Part shown: in pieces, positions 34,901 through 44,293 of the stretch
Layout of the letters: the number at the start of each line of letters is the position of its first letter
Position numbering within the stretch: position 1 is the first letter of the stretch
DNA from: Croceimicrobium sp965228705
Lineage (GTDB): Bacteria; Bacteroidota; Bacteroidia; Flavobacteriales; Schleiferiaceae
Assembly: GCF_965228705.1 (NCBI RefSeq)
Contig: NZ_OZ245832.1
Coordinates: forward strand, 372,001 to 436,000
DNA length: 64,000 nt
Reading direction: 5' to 3'
The notes under the pieces: model-generated
Told to the model about the DNA's origin: nothing
The model's input: only the letters and a program-made list of their open reading frames with translations
Databases searched by the model: none
Position numbers and translations under genes: made by a program

Positions 34901-35575
34901 TCAAGATTCCAAACGCCTTCTAAAAGCTTCCTTATAAGCCCGACCAATGGGGATTTCCTGTGCGCTTTTTAGAACTACGGCATTGCTGTATACCTCCAGT
35001 ATTTGCTCCAAATTGATGAGGTAGGATTTATGGATACGCTGAAAGCCGTGGTCCTCTAATTTCTGCTCCCAATGGTTTAAGGTTTCCTTGCTGAGCACGG
35101 TTTTATCATTAAGATGCAGCTCGGTATAGTCCATATCGGTAGCGATATAAATCAAGTCCTTTGTACTTACCGCAATCTTTTCGTAGCCGCTTTTCACGAA
35201 AAAGGAAAAGTCAGATTCAGCCTTTTTGTAAAGGGAATGATACTTTTCCATCGCCTGGGCGAAGCGCTCCGGGGCAATGGGCTTCATCAGGTAGTCGATT
35301 ACCTTAAACTCATAGCTCTCTAAGGCATAATCCGGAAAAGCAGTGGTAAGGATTACCGCCGGATGCTTTTTCAGATTGCGTAAAAAATCCATGCCTGAAA
35401 GTCGTGGCAAGTGGATGTCGAGAAAAATTAAATCTACCTCCTCCTTTTGCAAAAACTCCTTGGCCTGCAAGGCATCGGTGAAGCTGGCTACTAATTGCCA
35501 TTCCGGAAAATCCTGCAAATAATGTTTTAGGATGCGCTGGGCGGGGATTTGATCTTCAACGATAATGCACTTCAT
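34901..35575 (-). CDS. LytTR family response regulator
   Basis: 224 residues. The receiver domain (1-115) has Asp53 in LIFLDIHLP as phosphoacceptor, plus VEDQIPAQR at the start and LMKPIAPERF. The LytTR DNA-binding domain (about 125-224) contains YTELHL and FQRIHKSYLIN. It is downstream of and overlaps its kinase by 4 bp (ATGA, 35572-35575). Such pairs usually regulate a nearby gene; the divergent outer-membrane protein gene is the likely candidate, as inference. Confidence 0.93.
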   Translation of the reverse strand: MKCIIVEDQIPAQRILKHYLQDFPEWQLVASFTDALQAKEFLQKEEVDLIFLDIHLPRLSGMDFLRNLKKHPAVILTTAFPDYALESYEFKVIDYLMKPIAPERFAQAMEKYHSLYKKAESDFSFFVKSGYEKIAVSTKDLIYIATDMDYTELHLNDKTVLSKETLNHWEQKLEDHGFQRIHKSYLINLEQILEVYSNAVVLKSAQEIPIGRAYKEAFRRRLES

Positions 35576-36606
35576 GACTGAGCACTCAGTTTAAGTTTAA
35601 GATCCACGCAATATTTACCCGCACCTTCATTTATCTTTAATTCATGTTGATCGGGATAAAGAAGCTCCAAGCGCTTTTGCACATTTTGCAGGCCAATACC
35701 GCCTTTTAGATCTTCGGTATTAGACAGCTCCCCGAAATTATTGCAGCAGCTAAAGTGTAAATCGCCTTCCGGCGAAAGCCGCAAACTGATTGCAATATCA
35801 ATGGCCTCACTGAGGCTGGCTAAGCTGTGCTTAAAAGCATTTTCAACAAAAACGGAGAGAATTAAAGGGGCAATGCGATATTGATCGGAGGCTAGCTCTT
35901 TGGACCAGGATAATTTTCCCCTTTCTTCCATTTGCATTTCACTCAGCTCAATGAAGTTTTCAACTTGCTCCACCTCCCGACTTAGTGGTACAAACTTCGC
36001 TTGAGCTTCATAGAGCATATAGCGCATTACTCCCGATAATTTGAGCAATACTGTGGCGGTTTTATCCGACTTTTCCAGGGCCAGGGCATAAATATTATTC
36101 AGGTTATTAAAGAGAAAATGGGGATTGATTTGCGATTTCAGAAACTGTAGCTCACTTTCCTTGATCAGGTTTTGCAGTTCTTCCAATTCTCGTTGTTTCG
36201 TGAGGGCATCCCAGGCGAATTTAAAGCCGGTAAGAATGGTAATGGTAGGGAGTAAATCGGTTAGGGTACGGAATACGCCAGGAAAATGGGTGCCTCGGGT
36301 ATTCGGGAAAAAGATTTGCTCTAGAATGCCTTCTTCAATGGCCATAACCAGGCCCAATAAAACCAAAATGGCAATACTAAAGGCCAGGTACTTTTTTCGG
36401 TAAAGCAATTTGGGGAGAAGAACATAATTGATAATGGCGGCCGTAAGGGCATAGTTCAAAAAGAAGAAGACCTCATGGCTTTTTACCTGTGTTTCTTGTT
36501 TCCAACCTTCACGATCGAAAGCATAAAAAACGAAGACCATGGCATGCAAGGCCACTTGAAAAATCAGCTCCCAAGAGCGTTTATGACTTCTAAATTGCAA
36601 TTTCAC
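35572..36606 (-). CDS. LytS/YehU-type sensor histidine kinase
   Basis: 344 residues. About four membrane helices occupy 13-125. The His_kinase domain starts with SQINPHFLFNNLNNIYAL (about 156-173), the phosphoacceptor His in NPHFLFN. The HATPase part has VFVENAFKHSL and GIGLQNVQKRLELLY. It is the partner of the LytTR regulator 4 bp downstream. The signal is unknown. It is divergent from the outer-membrane receptor gene at 36791. Confidence 0.92.
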   Translation of the reverse strand: MKLQFRSHKRSWELIFQVALHAMVFVFYAFDREGWKQETQVKSHEVFFFLNYALTAAIINYVLLPKLLYRKKYLAFSIAILVLLGLVMAIEEGILEQIFFPNTRGTHFPGVFRTLTDLLPTITILTGFKFAWDALTKQRELEELQNLIKESELQFLKSQINPHFLFNNLNNIYALALEKSDKTATVLLKLSGVMRYMLYEAQAKFVPLSREVEQVENFIELSEMQMEERGKLSWSKELASDQYRIAPLILSVFVENAFKHSLASLSEAIDIAISLRLSPEGDLHFSCCNNFGELSNTEDLKGGIGLQNVQKRLELLYPDQHELKINEGAGKYCVDLKLKLSAQS

Positions 36607-36790
36607 AAAGTAAAGCTATAAACAATTTCAAGTCTTGCTCCGACCAATCGGCAAACGGCTGATCTTTAAGGTCCATCAACCGTTTTTCGGGCAATATGGT
36701 AGTTGGGAGGTCTGCTCTGGTCGTTCACCGGATTCTATTTTAATAGTCACGGAAAAGCTCGGTTCTTTGGGGGGTAATTTTTTTCATACG

Positions 36791-39175
36791 ATGGCAATCA
36801 ATCGGATTTCGATACTATTTGTTTTAGGAGTGATTTTTAGCCTAAGCCCCCTTGGCTTATGGAGTCAATCTGAAATTCGAATTGAGGGGCAAGTTGCCGA
36901 TGCTCTCAGTAAAAGTCCAATTCCTTACGCTTCCGTTGCTTTGGTTGATTCAGTAGAAGGAAGGGTAAAGGATGGGGTGACCACAGATGCAGACGGGATC
37001 TTTGATTTGACGACAAAAGAGACGGATTTCTATTTGGAAATTAGCTTTATGGGTTATCAGTCGCTTCAAATTCGAAATTATAATCCCCAATCATCTGTGG
37101 TCAGGCTGGGAGTGATTTACCTGAAGGAAAACAGTCAAAGCCTGGATGAGATAGAAGTGACCGCTGAAAAGTCGGCCATGGAATTTAAGCTGGACAAGCG
37201 GGTTTTTAATGTGGGTAAGGATTTAAATACCACCGGCATGGGGGCCTTGGATGTACTGTCGAATGTACCTTCGGTAAATGTGAATATCGAAGGACAAATA
37301 AGCTTGAGGGGCAATACCGGGGTGCAGATTCTCATCAATGGAAAGCCCTCAGTTTTATCGGAAGAAGGTTCCAATGCTCTGGGTACCATAACGGCTGATA
37401 TGATTGAAAGCATTGAGGTGATTACCAATCCTTCCGCCAAATATGAAGCCGAGGGAACCAGTGGTATCATCAATATCATACTCAAGAAAGAAGAGAAAAA
37501 GGGCTTTAATGGCTCGGTATCGTTAAATACCGGAATTCCCGATAATCATTCGGTCGGGGTGAGTTTAAACCGACGCACGGAGAACTTCAATTTCTTCACC
37601 CAATTTGGCGTAGGCTATCGTTCCATGCCACGCTTTAATGAGAGCTTGAACCGCAATCTTAATGATGGTACTGAGGTTTATAACGAAGGCACTGAATACC
37701 GCAATGAGAATTTCTACAATATCACCTTAGGTACTGACTATCATATTAATGATTGGAATGTGCTAACCCTTTCGGGAAGCTTTGCTTATGAAATTGAAGA
37801 TCAGCCTTCGGAAACCGATTTTCGCCTAAGTGATGCCAATGGCAGCCTATTATCAGAATACCGACGTACGGAAGAAACCAGTGCCACCAACCCTAAATAT
37901 CAGTACGATCTGCAATATGAGAAGCAGTTTAAAAACCATGAGGATCATAAATTATTGATCAGCACCTTAGGTCGGTTTTTTGGGAAAAGCCTAAATTCTC
38001 AGTTTTTGAATACCCCGATTGCTAGTAGTGATGTCGCACCCAATCAACGCACCGAAACCAGCTTTTTTGATCGCAGCTTTGTCTACAAGCTGGATTACAC
38101 GAATCCAATTACCAAAGCTTTTAGCTTGGAAGCCGGAGCCTTGTACGAACAAAATGATGTGGGAAATGACTACCAGGTCCTAAATAATACGAGTAGCGGA
38201 TATAGTATTGACAGCAGCCTTACCAACAATTTTGAATACGATCAAGGGGTATTTGGGGTCTATAGCACCGCTGCTTATGAAGGTAAGAAGTGGGGATTGA
38301 AATTAGGACTGCGCTATGAGCATACACTATTGAATACCTTGCTTACAACCACCAATGAAGCCAATCGACAGGATTATGCCAATTGGTTTCCCACCGTTCA
38401 TAGTTCCTATAAAATATCGCAGCGATTCTCCATGCAGGCCGGATACTCACGTCGCATCTTTCGGCCGCGTTTATGGGATTTGAACCCTTTCTTTAATATT
38501 CGAAACAACTATAATATTCGTAGAGGTAATCCGGATTTGCAGCCCGAATTTGGTGATTCCTATGAAATAACCGGAATCTGGCTTTTCGAAAATCTCTCTC
38601 TGAATACCAGTCTTTACCATTTGTATACTACTGATGTAGTGGATCGGGTAAGCTTCTTTGAGGATAATGTGAATACCACTATGCCCGTGAATGTGGGTAC
38701 TCGTAATCAGACTGGCCTGGAGATTAATGGCAAGTATAATCCCTTAAAGTGGTTGGCGATTAATGGGGATTTTAATTATGGCTATTTCAGTCGGGAAGGG
38801 GTTTTTCAAGATCAGGATTTCAGCTTCCGGGGCGATAAGTGGAATACTAGGATTACTAGTAAGATTAAGCTACCGGCCGGATTTGATTTAGAGCTGAGTG
38901 GTAATTACGAATCGGCTTATAAAACGGTGCAAGGCGAGCAAAGCGGTTTTGCCTTTGCTGATATTGGTGTACGTAAAAAACTATGGGATGGTAAGGGCGT
39001 AGTGAATTTAAGTGTGCGCGATATTTTTGCCTCCCGCATTCAGGAGAGTAGGGTATATCAAACGGACTTCTATGCCTACAGTTTTTCGCAGCGAGGGAGG
39101 TTTATAACCCTGGGCTTTAGTTACAGCTTTGGAAAGGGCGAAGCCATGTCGTACAACGGTGGTCGCCGACATTAA
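36791..39175 (+). CDS. TonB-dependent-receptor-like outer-membrane beta-barrel protein
   Basis: 794 residues from the ATG at 36791, which begins the signal peptide; an earlier in-frame reading from a TTG at 36635 would add 52 non-signal residues. A CarboxypepD-regulatory-like domain (about 28-115) is followed by a plug-like region with MGALDVLSNVPSVNV and GNTGVQILINGKPS (about 160-190), then an outer-membrane barrel of the OMP_b-brl family (PF14905 type). The C-terminus ends FSYSFGKGEA before a short tail. It is probably an importer or surface receptor; the substrate is unknown. Confidence 0.87.
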   Translation: MAINRISILFVLGVIFSLSPLGLWSQSEIRIEGQVADALSKSPIPYASVALVDSVEGRVKDGVTTDADGIFDLTTKETDFYLEISFMGYQSLQIRNYNPQSSVVRLGVIYLKENSQSLDEIEVTAEKSAMEFKLDKRVFNVGKDLNTTGMGALDVLSNVPSVNVNIEGQISLRGNTGVQILINGKPSVLSEEGSNALGTITADMIESIEVITNPSAKYEAEGTSGIINIILKKEEKKGFNGSVSLNTGIPDNHSVGVSLNRRTENFNFFTQFGVGYRSMPRFNESLNRNLNDGTEVYNEGTEYRNENFYNITLGTDYHINDWNVLTLSGSFAYEIEDQPSETDFRLSDANGSLLSEYRRTEETSATNPKYQYDLQYEKQFKNHEDHKLLISTLGRFFGKSLNSQFLNTPIASSDVAPNQRTETSFFDRSFVYKLDYTNPITKAFSLEAGALYEQNDVGNDYQVLNNTSSGYSIDSSLTNNFEYDQGVFGVYSTAAYEGKKWGLKLGLRYEHTLLNTLLTTTNEANRQDYANWFPTVHSSYKISQRFSMQAGYSRRIFRPRLWDLNPFFNIRNNYNIRRGNPDLQPEFGDSYEITGIWLFENLSLNTSLYHLYTTDVVDRVSFFEDNVNTTMPVNVGTRNQTGLEINGKYNPLKWLAINGDFNYGYFSREGVFQDQDFSFRGDKWNTRITSKIKLPAGFDLELSGNYESAYKTVQGEQSGFAFADIGVRKKLWDGKGVVNLSVRDIFASRIQESRVYQTDFYAYSFSQRGRFITLGFSYSFGKGEAMSYNGGRRH

Positions 39176-39198
39176 TAGATTTAGCTTTAGAAAACAAG

Positions 39199-39702
39199 AT
39201 GAAAGTGCATCAAAAAATGCGGGTTTGGCACCGCTATTTAGGCTTTTTCCTGGCCGGAATTATGGCGATCTACGCCATCAGTGGTATTGTGCTCATTTTT
39301 AGAGATACCGATGCCTTTAAGAAGGTAGAGCATTTTGAAGAAAAGTTACCCGCAGGATTAGGTGCAGAGCAATTGGGGGAAGCCCTAAAGATGCGTCGTT
39401 TCCGTGCGGAGAAGGAAGAAAACGGAATGATTTATTTCCGCGATGGACAGTACAATCAAGCTACCGGCGAGGCGAAGTATAGCAAGAAGGAACTCCCTTT
39501 CTTTTTAGATAAAATGACGCATCTGCATAAAGCAACCAGCAGTAGACCTTTAGCCTTCCTAAACATCTTCTTTGGGATTAGCCTCCTCTTCTTTGTGCTA
39601 TCTGCCTTTTGGATGTACTTCCCCGGTACGGATATCTTTAAGAAAGGATTGATTTACACGGCGGTAGGGCTGGTATTTGCTTTGGTTTTGTTGTTTGTGT
39701 AG
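39199..39702 (+). CDS. PepSY-type membrane protein
   Basis: 167 residues with N-terminal RVWHRYLGFFLAGIMAIYAISGIVL, typical of PepSY-TM proteins, a second hydrophobic region (about 118-140), and a third at the C-terminus. PepSY-TM proteins often sit with outer-membrane receptors for iron or metal uptake; here it follows the receptor by 23 bp, so is likely co-transcribed. It lacks the larger reductase-type core of long PepSY proteins. The 185-bp repeat array begins 10 bp after its stop. Confidence 0.75.
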   Translation: MKVHQKMRVWHRYLGFFLAGIMAIYAISGIVLIFRDTDAFKKVEHFEEKLPAGLGAEQLGEALKMRRFRAEKEENGMIYFRDGQYNQATGEAKYSKKELPFFLDKMTHLHKATSSRPLAFLNIFFGISLLFFVLSAFWMYFPGTDIFKKGLIYTAVGLVFALVLLFV

Positions 39703-39712
39703 GTTGGGTTGC

Positions 39713-40470
39713 TTCACCGCCCGCTGCGCTACCCGCCTACCGGCAGGCAGGGAGCCACAAAGGACGCGGAGGTACACAAAGAGGATCTTTGCGAACCTTT
39801 GCGCTCTTAGCTTCTCTGCGGTTAAATAGTAAGCTATACAAGGTTTCTTGTCTCCAATCTACGAACGACCAACTACGAACTACTAATTACCAGTTTCTTC
39901 ACCGCCCGCTACGCTCGAGAAACAGAGGACGCGGAGGTACACAGAGAAGTATTGGGTGATACTTTGCGCTCTTTGCATCTCTGCGGTTAAATTCTTGGAA
40001 GCTATACAAGGTTTCTTGTCCCCAAAAACTCTAACGTCTATTGTCTAAGGTCTAATTTCTCTGGCCTTCAATTACCAGTTTTTTCACCGCCCGCTGCGCT
40101 CGAGAAACAGAGGACGCGGAGGTTCACAGAGAAGTATTGGGTGATACTTTGCGCTCTTAGCTTCTCTGCGGTTAAATACTTGGAAGCTATACAAGGTTTC
40201 TTGTCCCCAAAAACTCTAACGTCTATTGTCTAAGGTCTAATTTCTCTGGCCTTAAATTACCAGTTTCTTCACCGCCCGCTACGCTCGAGAAACAGAGGAC
40301 GCGGAGGTTCACGGAGATACTTTGCGCACCTTAGCCTCTTTGCTTCTCTGCGGTTAAATTCAAGAATTTTAATAGGTAGATACACAAGTTTTCTTGTCCC
40401 CAAAAACTCTAACGTCTATTGTCTAAGGTCTAATTTCTCTGACCTCCCAACTACGAACGACCAACTACCA
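39713..40470. repeat. Four tandem units of a 185-bp repeat
   Basis: Copies of a unit beginning TTCACCGCCCGCT start at 39713, 39898, 40083 and 40268, exactly 185 bp apart. Units 2 and 3 are almost identical; unit 1 diverges with an alternative head (CTACCCGCCTACCGGCAGG); unit 4 has an internal change and continues into the next gene. Each unit contains a CTCTGCGGTTAAAT block, and units 2-3 contain a hairpin AAGTAT-TGGGTG-ATACTT. Unit tails contain 7-bp direct repeats of the form GTCTAAx or xACxAAC. The convergent gap has no gene. Confidence 0.9.
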
Positions 40471-41466
40471 CTCCCTCACCAATCCATTCGGCAAAGCCCC
40501 TGCTCTAAATTCATCAAGTAGAGCTCCGCTAGTACGGTCAATGCGACGCACCGAATGCGGTTGCACAAATTGGCGGGCATCGAAGAGGTATAAGGAGGAG
40601 GAAGCTGCATGAAAATCCAGACCATAGAAGTTTTGACATTCCAGGCTGGTGATGATCTCACTTTGAAAAGCTCCATTAAAATGATGGGCTCGAATATGTT
40701 CGCCATCATAACTGAAGAACTCAGCATGATTGGGATTAAGGACTAAGCTGCCACTTTCAATTGCAATTTGCTCCACTAAAATCCGATTGGAATCGGGATC
40801 TGCCCAACGCTCCAAACGACCATCGGCGAAAGCCAAGTACAAGGCATTCTGAAAGACAATGAGGTCTACTAAATCTTGACTGAAACTAGCCAGGCTATAA
40901 AGGCTGTCGCCTGATAGATTATAGGCTTCCAACTTTCGTTTTTGGGCCAGGATCAGTTTATCTTGCCAATCGAGAATTTTGAAGGAGGGCTTCGAACTAT
41001 TGAATTCGCCAAGGAGATTTCCCTCAGTATCATAGTGGCTGATCGTATTTAAATACAGATCATTAAGCCATAAGCTCTGTTGCCAGAAATAGAGATTTCG
41101 AGGGGCACCATTTGCATCAATGGATTTGATTTCCTGCCAGTCTTTGGTACAAATCAAAATTTTATTGGAGCCATTGAGTACTAGGTAATAGCGATCTCCA
41201 ATTTCATGGACTTCCTGTAAAACATCGCCCAGAACTTTGTTATTAGCGCTCTGAAAAAGTCCGTCCTCATAGCTTTTTTCTTCAGGATCATACTGGCCAA
41301 TGCCGGCATTGCCCCACATGAAATTGCCTTCGTTGACAATGACCACAGACGTGGAATCCGGAACTACCATACCGCCATTTACCGCTTGTGGACCAAATTC
41401 CTTTTGGCAAGCAGCAGAGAGAAGGGCCAGAACAATGAATAGACTTAGCTTTTTTCCCATCGCCAT
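40465..41466 (-). CDS. DUF5074-like YncE-type surface lipoprotein of the B12 operon
   Basis: 333 residues with lipobox SAACQ. The body repeats blades such as VVIVNEGNFMWGN and NGSNKILICTKDWQEIKSIDANG, a beta-propeller (YncE/DUF5074-like) pattern. These are commonly found with BtuB-like receptors in Bacteroidota cobalamin loci, so a B12-related surface role is plausible. Last gene of the operon. The start (ATG 41466, or ATG 41460) lies inside the receptor gene. Its stop codon falls within the tail of the 185-bp repeat array. Confidence 0.75.
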   Translation of the reverse strand: MAMGKKLSLFIVLALLSAACQKEFGPQAVNGGMVVPDSTSVVIVNEGNFMWGNAGIGQYDPEEKSYEDGLFQSANNKVLGDVLQEVHEIGDRYYLVLNGSNKILICTKDWQEIKSIDANGAPRNLYFWQQSLWLNDLYLNTISHYDTEGNLLGEFNSSKPSFKILDWQDKLILAQKRKLEAYNLSGDSLYSLASFSQDLVDLIVFQNALYLAFADGRLERWADPDSNRILVEQIAIESGSLVLNPNHAEFFSYDGEHIRAHHFNGAFQSEIITSLECQNFYGLDFHAASSSLYLFDARQFVQPHSVRRIDRTSGALLDEFRAGALPNGLVREW

Positions 41467-43349
41467 TGTATTCCAAATCTATAATTCAGGCCGGGCTCTG
41501 GTCGCCAGGCAATTACTTGATAGTCGATATCCGCCAAATTATGCAAGCTGAAGCTGAATCGAATTTGATGGGCAGAACGCATCCATTTATAGCTCAATTG
41601 CAAGTCCTGTAAAGTGTAGCCCGGCAAATAATAGGAATTGGCCTCATCCAAGAAATAACGGTCGGTATAGTTAACCTGGTAGTTTAAAGTCCAAGTCTTG
41701 TAAGTCACTTGTAAACCGGTATTTAGGCTGTGCGATGGATTGTAGGCCAGGTATTTATAATTGAGCTCCGGTTCTTGCTCATTTTCCAGATTTTGACTTT
41801 GTAAATACTGATATCCCAACTTTAAAGCACTGCGCCATTGGCCCCAGTATTTTTGCAGCCGAAAGCTGGCTTCCAAACCATAGTTCTGTACCGTTTTTAA
41901 GTTTTGAGGTCGCCAAATTCCGGCATCAGGAGTCCATTGAATCCAATTGTCTACATAAATCCAATAAATGCTTCCCTGCCAATGCATTTGCCAGTTGCCG
42001 ATAGAATCACGGCCTTCTAAGCCCCATTCGGCGGTAAAACTTTCTTCGGCTTTTAAATCGGGATTCCCTGCTCGTATCCAGTACAGATCATTTAAGCTGG
42101 GCAAGCGGTAATTGCGCCCAAAGCTGAGGTAGGTATTATGGGCGGAATTCCACTGATAGGCAGTGCTAATGCTTCCGGTAAGCGGTGCTATTTGCTCATC
42201 ATAATGCTCAGCCCTCATTTGCAGGGAAGACCACCACCTTTCCTTCCAATCAAATTTTGCGCGACCATACAAGGCATTGGAAAGACGACTCTTAATACCT
42301 TGATAGGAATCCGATTGCGCTTCATCATAGCGACTTTGCCACGCTGCTTCCCATTTCAATTTCTGGTCTTTTAAAGGCTTAAAGCGTACTTGCGCCTGGA
42401 AAGATTGGTAATCATTGCGATCGGGCCTTTCGGCGGAAGCCAATTGAAAACGATTACTGGAGCGTACCCAGCCGATTTGGGCATAGAGATGGTCATTGTT
42501 GGCATAGTTCCGCTGAAAATCCCCGGTAAGGTAGAAATTGTCATCGGCCATCCGATCGTAGAGCGCACCATTGTTAAGGGAGTTCGGGGGTATCTGACGG
42601 TAAGTCTGATTATACCAGGCCTTTAATGTGAATAGATTGCGAAGTTCTTGTCGCCAATAAAGGTTTTGTTTTAAATGCAATTGCTGGAAGTCGGCATTCT
42701 GCCATTGATGAAGTCGACTACTTTCCCCGGGATTGCGGTATTTGAAATTATTTTCCAAGCTACCAAAAGAAACAGCGCTTTGGGCTTTCAAATTTTGGGG
42801 TCCGTATTCGCTGGAATAATCATATTGCTGCCTGCCATAGCTACCACTGGAAATACGCAAGTTTTGCTGAAAGCTTTTTCGGTAATCAGGATAGGAATTA
42901 ATAAGTAAACCCGCTCCCAAATTTCCCGCTCCATAAGCGTGAGCGCCTGTGCCATAGCTCAATTCCAGATTATCCCCACCATGACTTTGTATCAAACTCA
43001 AATCCATCAGACCCAAATTGGGGGGGCTAATATCCAAGCCATTCCAGTATACCTTGGAGTGATTGGCACCTGTACCTCGAATGCTTAAGGTGGCAACGCC
43101 ATTGGCGCCATAGGATTTCACAAAAAGATTGGTCTGCTCTTTCAGGGCTTCAGCCAAATTAAAAGCCTGGAACTTCTTTAGGCTATCGCTTCCTAATTGA
43201 ACCAAGCGATGTGCTTCTTCTGGAGCAATTCGCAAGAAATGTCTGACCACTGTAACTTCGGTGATCATGAATCGGGTAGCATTGGAATCCTGAGCCTGCA
43301 AGGCACCGAGGCTAATTAGTAAAGCAATAAAGCAGGCCTTGATTCTCAT
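41445..43349 (-). CDS. btuB: TonB-dependent receptor, BtuB-like
   Basis: 634 residues, signal peptide 1-20. The plug (about 40-160) has LAEALKEQTNLFVKSYG, LSIRGTGANHSKVYWNGLDISPP. The barrel runs to the C-terminal strand, ending FGIQWRW. Within an operon under a cobalamin riboswitch, the substrate is most likely a corrinoid. The start overlaps the stop of the upstream T9SS gene (ATGA), and its 3' end overlaps the lipoprotein gene by 22 bp. The symbol rests on the riboswitch context, not on close sequence identity to E. coli BtuB. Confidence 0.82.
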   Translation of the reverse strand: MRIKACFIALLISLGALQAQDSNATRFMITEVTVVRHFLRIAPEEAHRLVQLGSDSLKKFQAFNLAEALKEQTNLFVKSYGANGVATLSIRGTGANHSKVYWNGLDISPPNLGLMDLSLIQSHGGDNLELSYGTGAHAYGAGNLGAGLLINSYPDYRKSFQQNLRISSGSYGRQQYDYSSEYGPQNLKAQSAVSFGSLENNFKYRNPGESSRLHQWQNADFQQLHLKQNLYWRQELRNLFTLKAWYNQTYRQIPPNSLNNGALYDRMADDNFYLTGDFQRNYANNDHLYAQIGWVRSSNRFQLASAERPDRNDYQSFQAQVRFKPLKDQKLKWEAAWQSRYDEAQSDSYQGIKSRLSNALYGRAKFDWKERWWSSLQMRAEHYDEQIAPLTGSISTAYQWNSAHNTYLSFGRNYRLPSLNDLYWIRAGNPDLKAEESFTAEWGLEGRDSIGNWQMHWQGSIYWIYVDNWIQWTPDAGIWRPQNLKTVQNYGLEASFRLQKYWGQWRSALKLGYQYLQSQNLENEQEPELNYKYLAYNPSHSLNTGLQVTYKTWTLNYQVNYTDRYFLDEANSYYLPGYTLQDLQLSYKWMRSAHQIRFSFSLHNLADIDYQVIAWRPEPGLNYRFGIQWRWEKS

Positions 43350-44293
43350 TTCTGAATTTGAATACGGAAGCTTTGCGCTTGATGGGAACTCAATTGAGCT
43401 TCTAAGATATAGAGTCCATTGGGGAATTCATCCAGATTGATAAGCTCGCCTTTTTCTGCTTTAAGAAATTGCCCTTGGAGGTTATACAATTTCAAGCTTA
43501 AGGCTGATTCGACTGCAATTCTGTTTTGAGTCGGATTGGGATAAGGTGCAATCTGCGACAATTTTAGATTTTCGAATGCTAGACTACTGGGATAAAGCAA
43601 GGCTAAAGCATCTAGGTCAAAACCGCCGGAAGCAAAGTCGGTGGGGTAGGGATCATTAATTATGCGACCTTGGGCATCGCGTGTGGCCCAATTGCCTTGA
43701 ATGCTGCCAATCACATCAACAATCCGGATATAGCGAATGCTGTCTTGCAAATTGATTTCCGCTAAATCGAAAGGTACCCCAAAGTCGGCACGGTATTTCC
43801 CGGCCAAATTATGCACCTTAGTCGGATCACTGGCTCCAAAGGCCCCGGTTTGTAGGCTGGTATCTAAAAGGCTTTGGGCCGGAAAGCGTTCAAAATTCTG
43901 ACCATCGGAGCTTACTTCTACAAAGGCGAATTCCAGGAAAACATCACTAAAGCTATTTTCGAAAATGGCGAATTCCGAACCTGGTCCGTCAATAATGCCT
44001 GGACTGAGATAATAGGTAGCCATGCCACTATCCCCCAGGCTAATTACCTGTCCATTAGCATATCCGAGGGCATCGGCACTATCACCATGACTAACCAGGC
44101 CTTGGCTTTTATCGGCAATGTCGAGATAACCTCTTTGGATTTGTACCGATTGGGCCCAGGTAGCAATCAGACTGCTGTCTTTATGTATAGCGGTGGACCC
44201 AAGCTGACCAGCAGCTGGGGCATAAGGCCCTGGCGACTGCGCTTGCAATCCCAGGGCCATGCTCAAGATTATATAGAATGCGAGGCTGCGCAT
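43346..44293 (-). CDS. Surface protein with T9SS type A sorting domain
   Basis: 315 residues: a signal peptide (1-18), a central beta region with YANGQVISLGDSGMATYYL and GPGSEFAIFENSF, and a C-terminal T9SS domain (about 240-315: APYPNPTQNRIAVES, LYNLQGQ, GLYILEAQ). It is secreted through the outer membrane and attached to the surface. It is second in the B12 operon (TAATG overlap upstream, ATGA overlap downstream). It may capture or present corrinoid to the receptor, as inference only. Confidence 0.82.
   Translation of the reverse strand: MRSLAFYIILSMALGLQAQSPGPYAPAAGQLGSTAIHKDSSLIATWAQSVQIQRGYLDIADKSQGLVSHGDSADALGYANGQVISLGDSGMATYYLSPGIIDGPGSEFAIFENSFSDVFLEFAFVEVSSDGQNFERFPAQSLLDTSLQTGAFGASDPTKVHNLAGKYRADFGVPFDLAEINLQDSIRYIRIVDVIGSIQGNWATRDAQGRIINDPYPTDFASGGFDLDALALLYPSSLAFENLKLSQIAPYPNPTQNRIAVESALSLKLYNLQGQFLKAEKGELINLDEFPNGLYILEAQLSSHQAQSFRIQIQK

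Noticed and set aside
36635..36790. 52-residue N-terminal extension of the outer-membrane receptor
   Set aside because: No signal-like sequence; the signal peptide begins at the ATG at 36791.
39713..40470. CRISPR-like array
   Set aside because: Units are 185 bp with near-identical content, not short repeats with unique spacers, and no cas genes are near.
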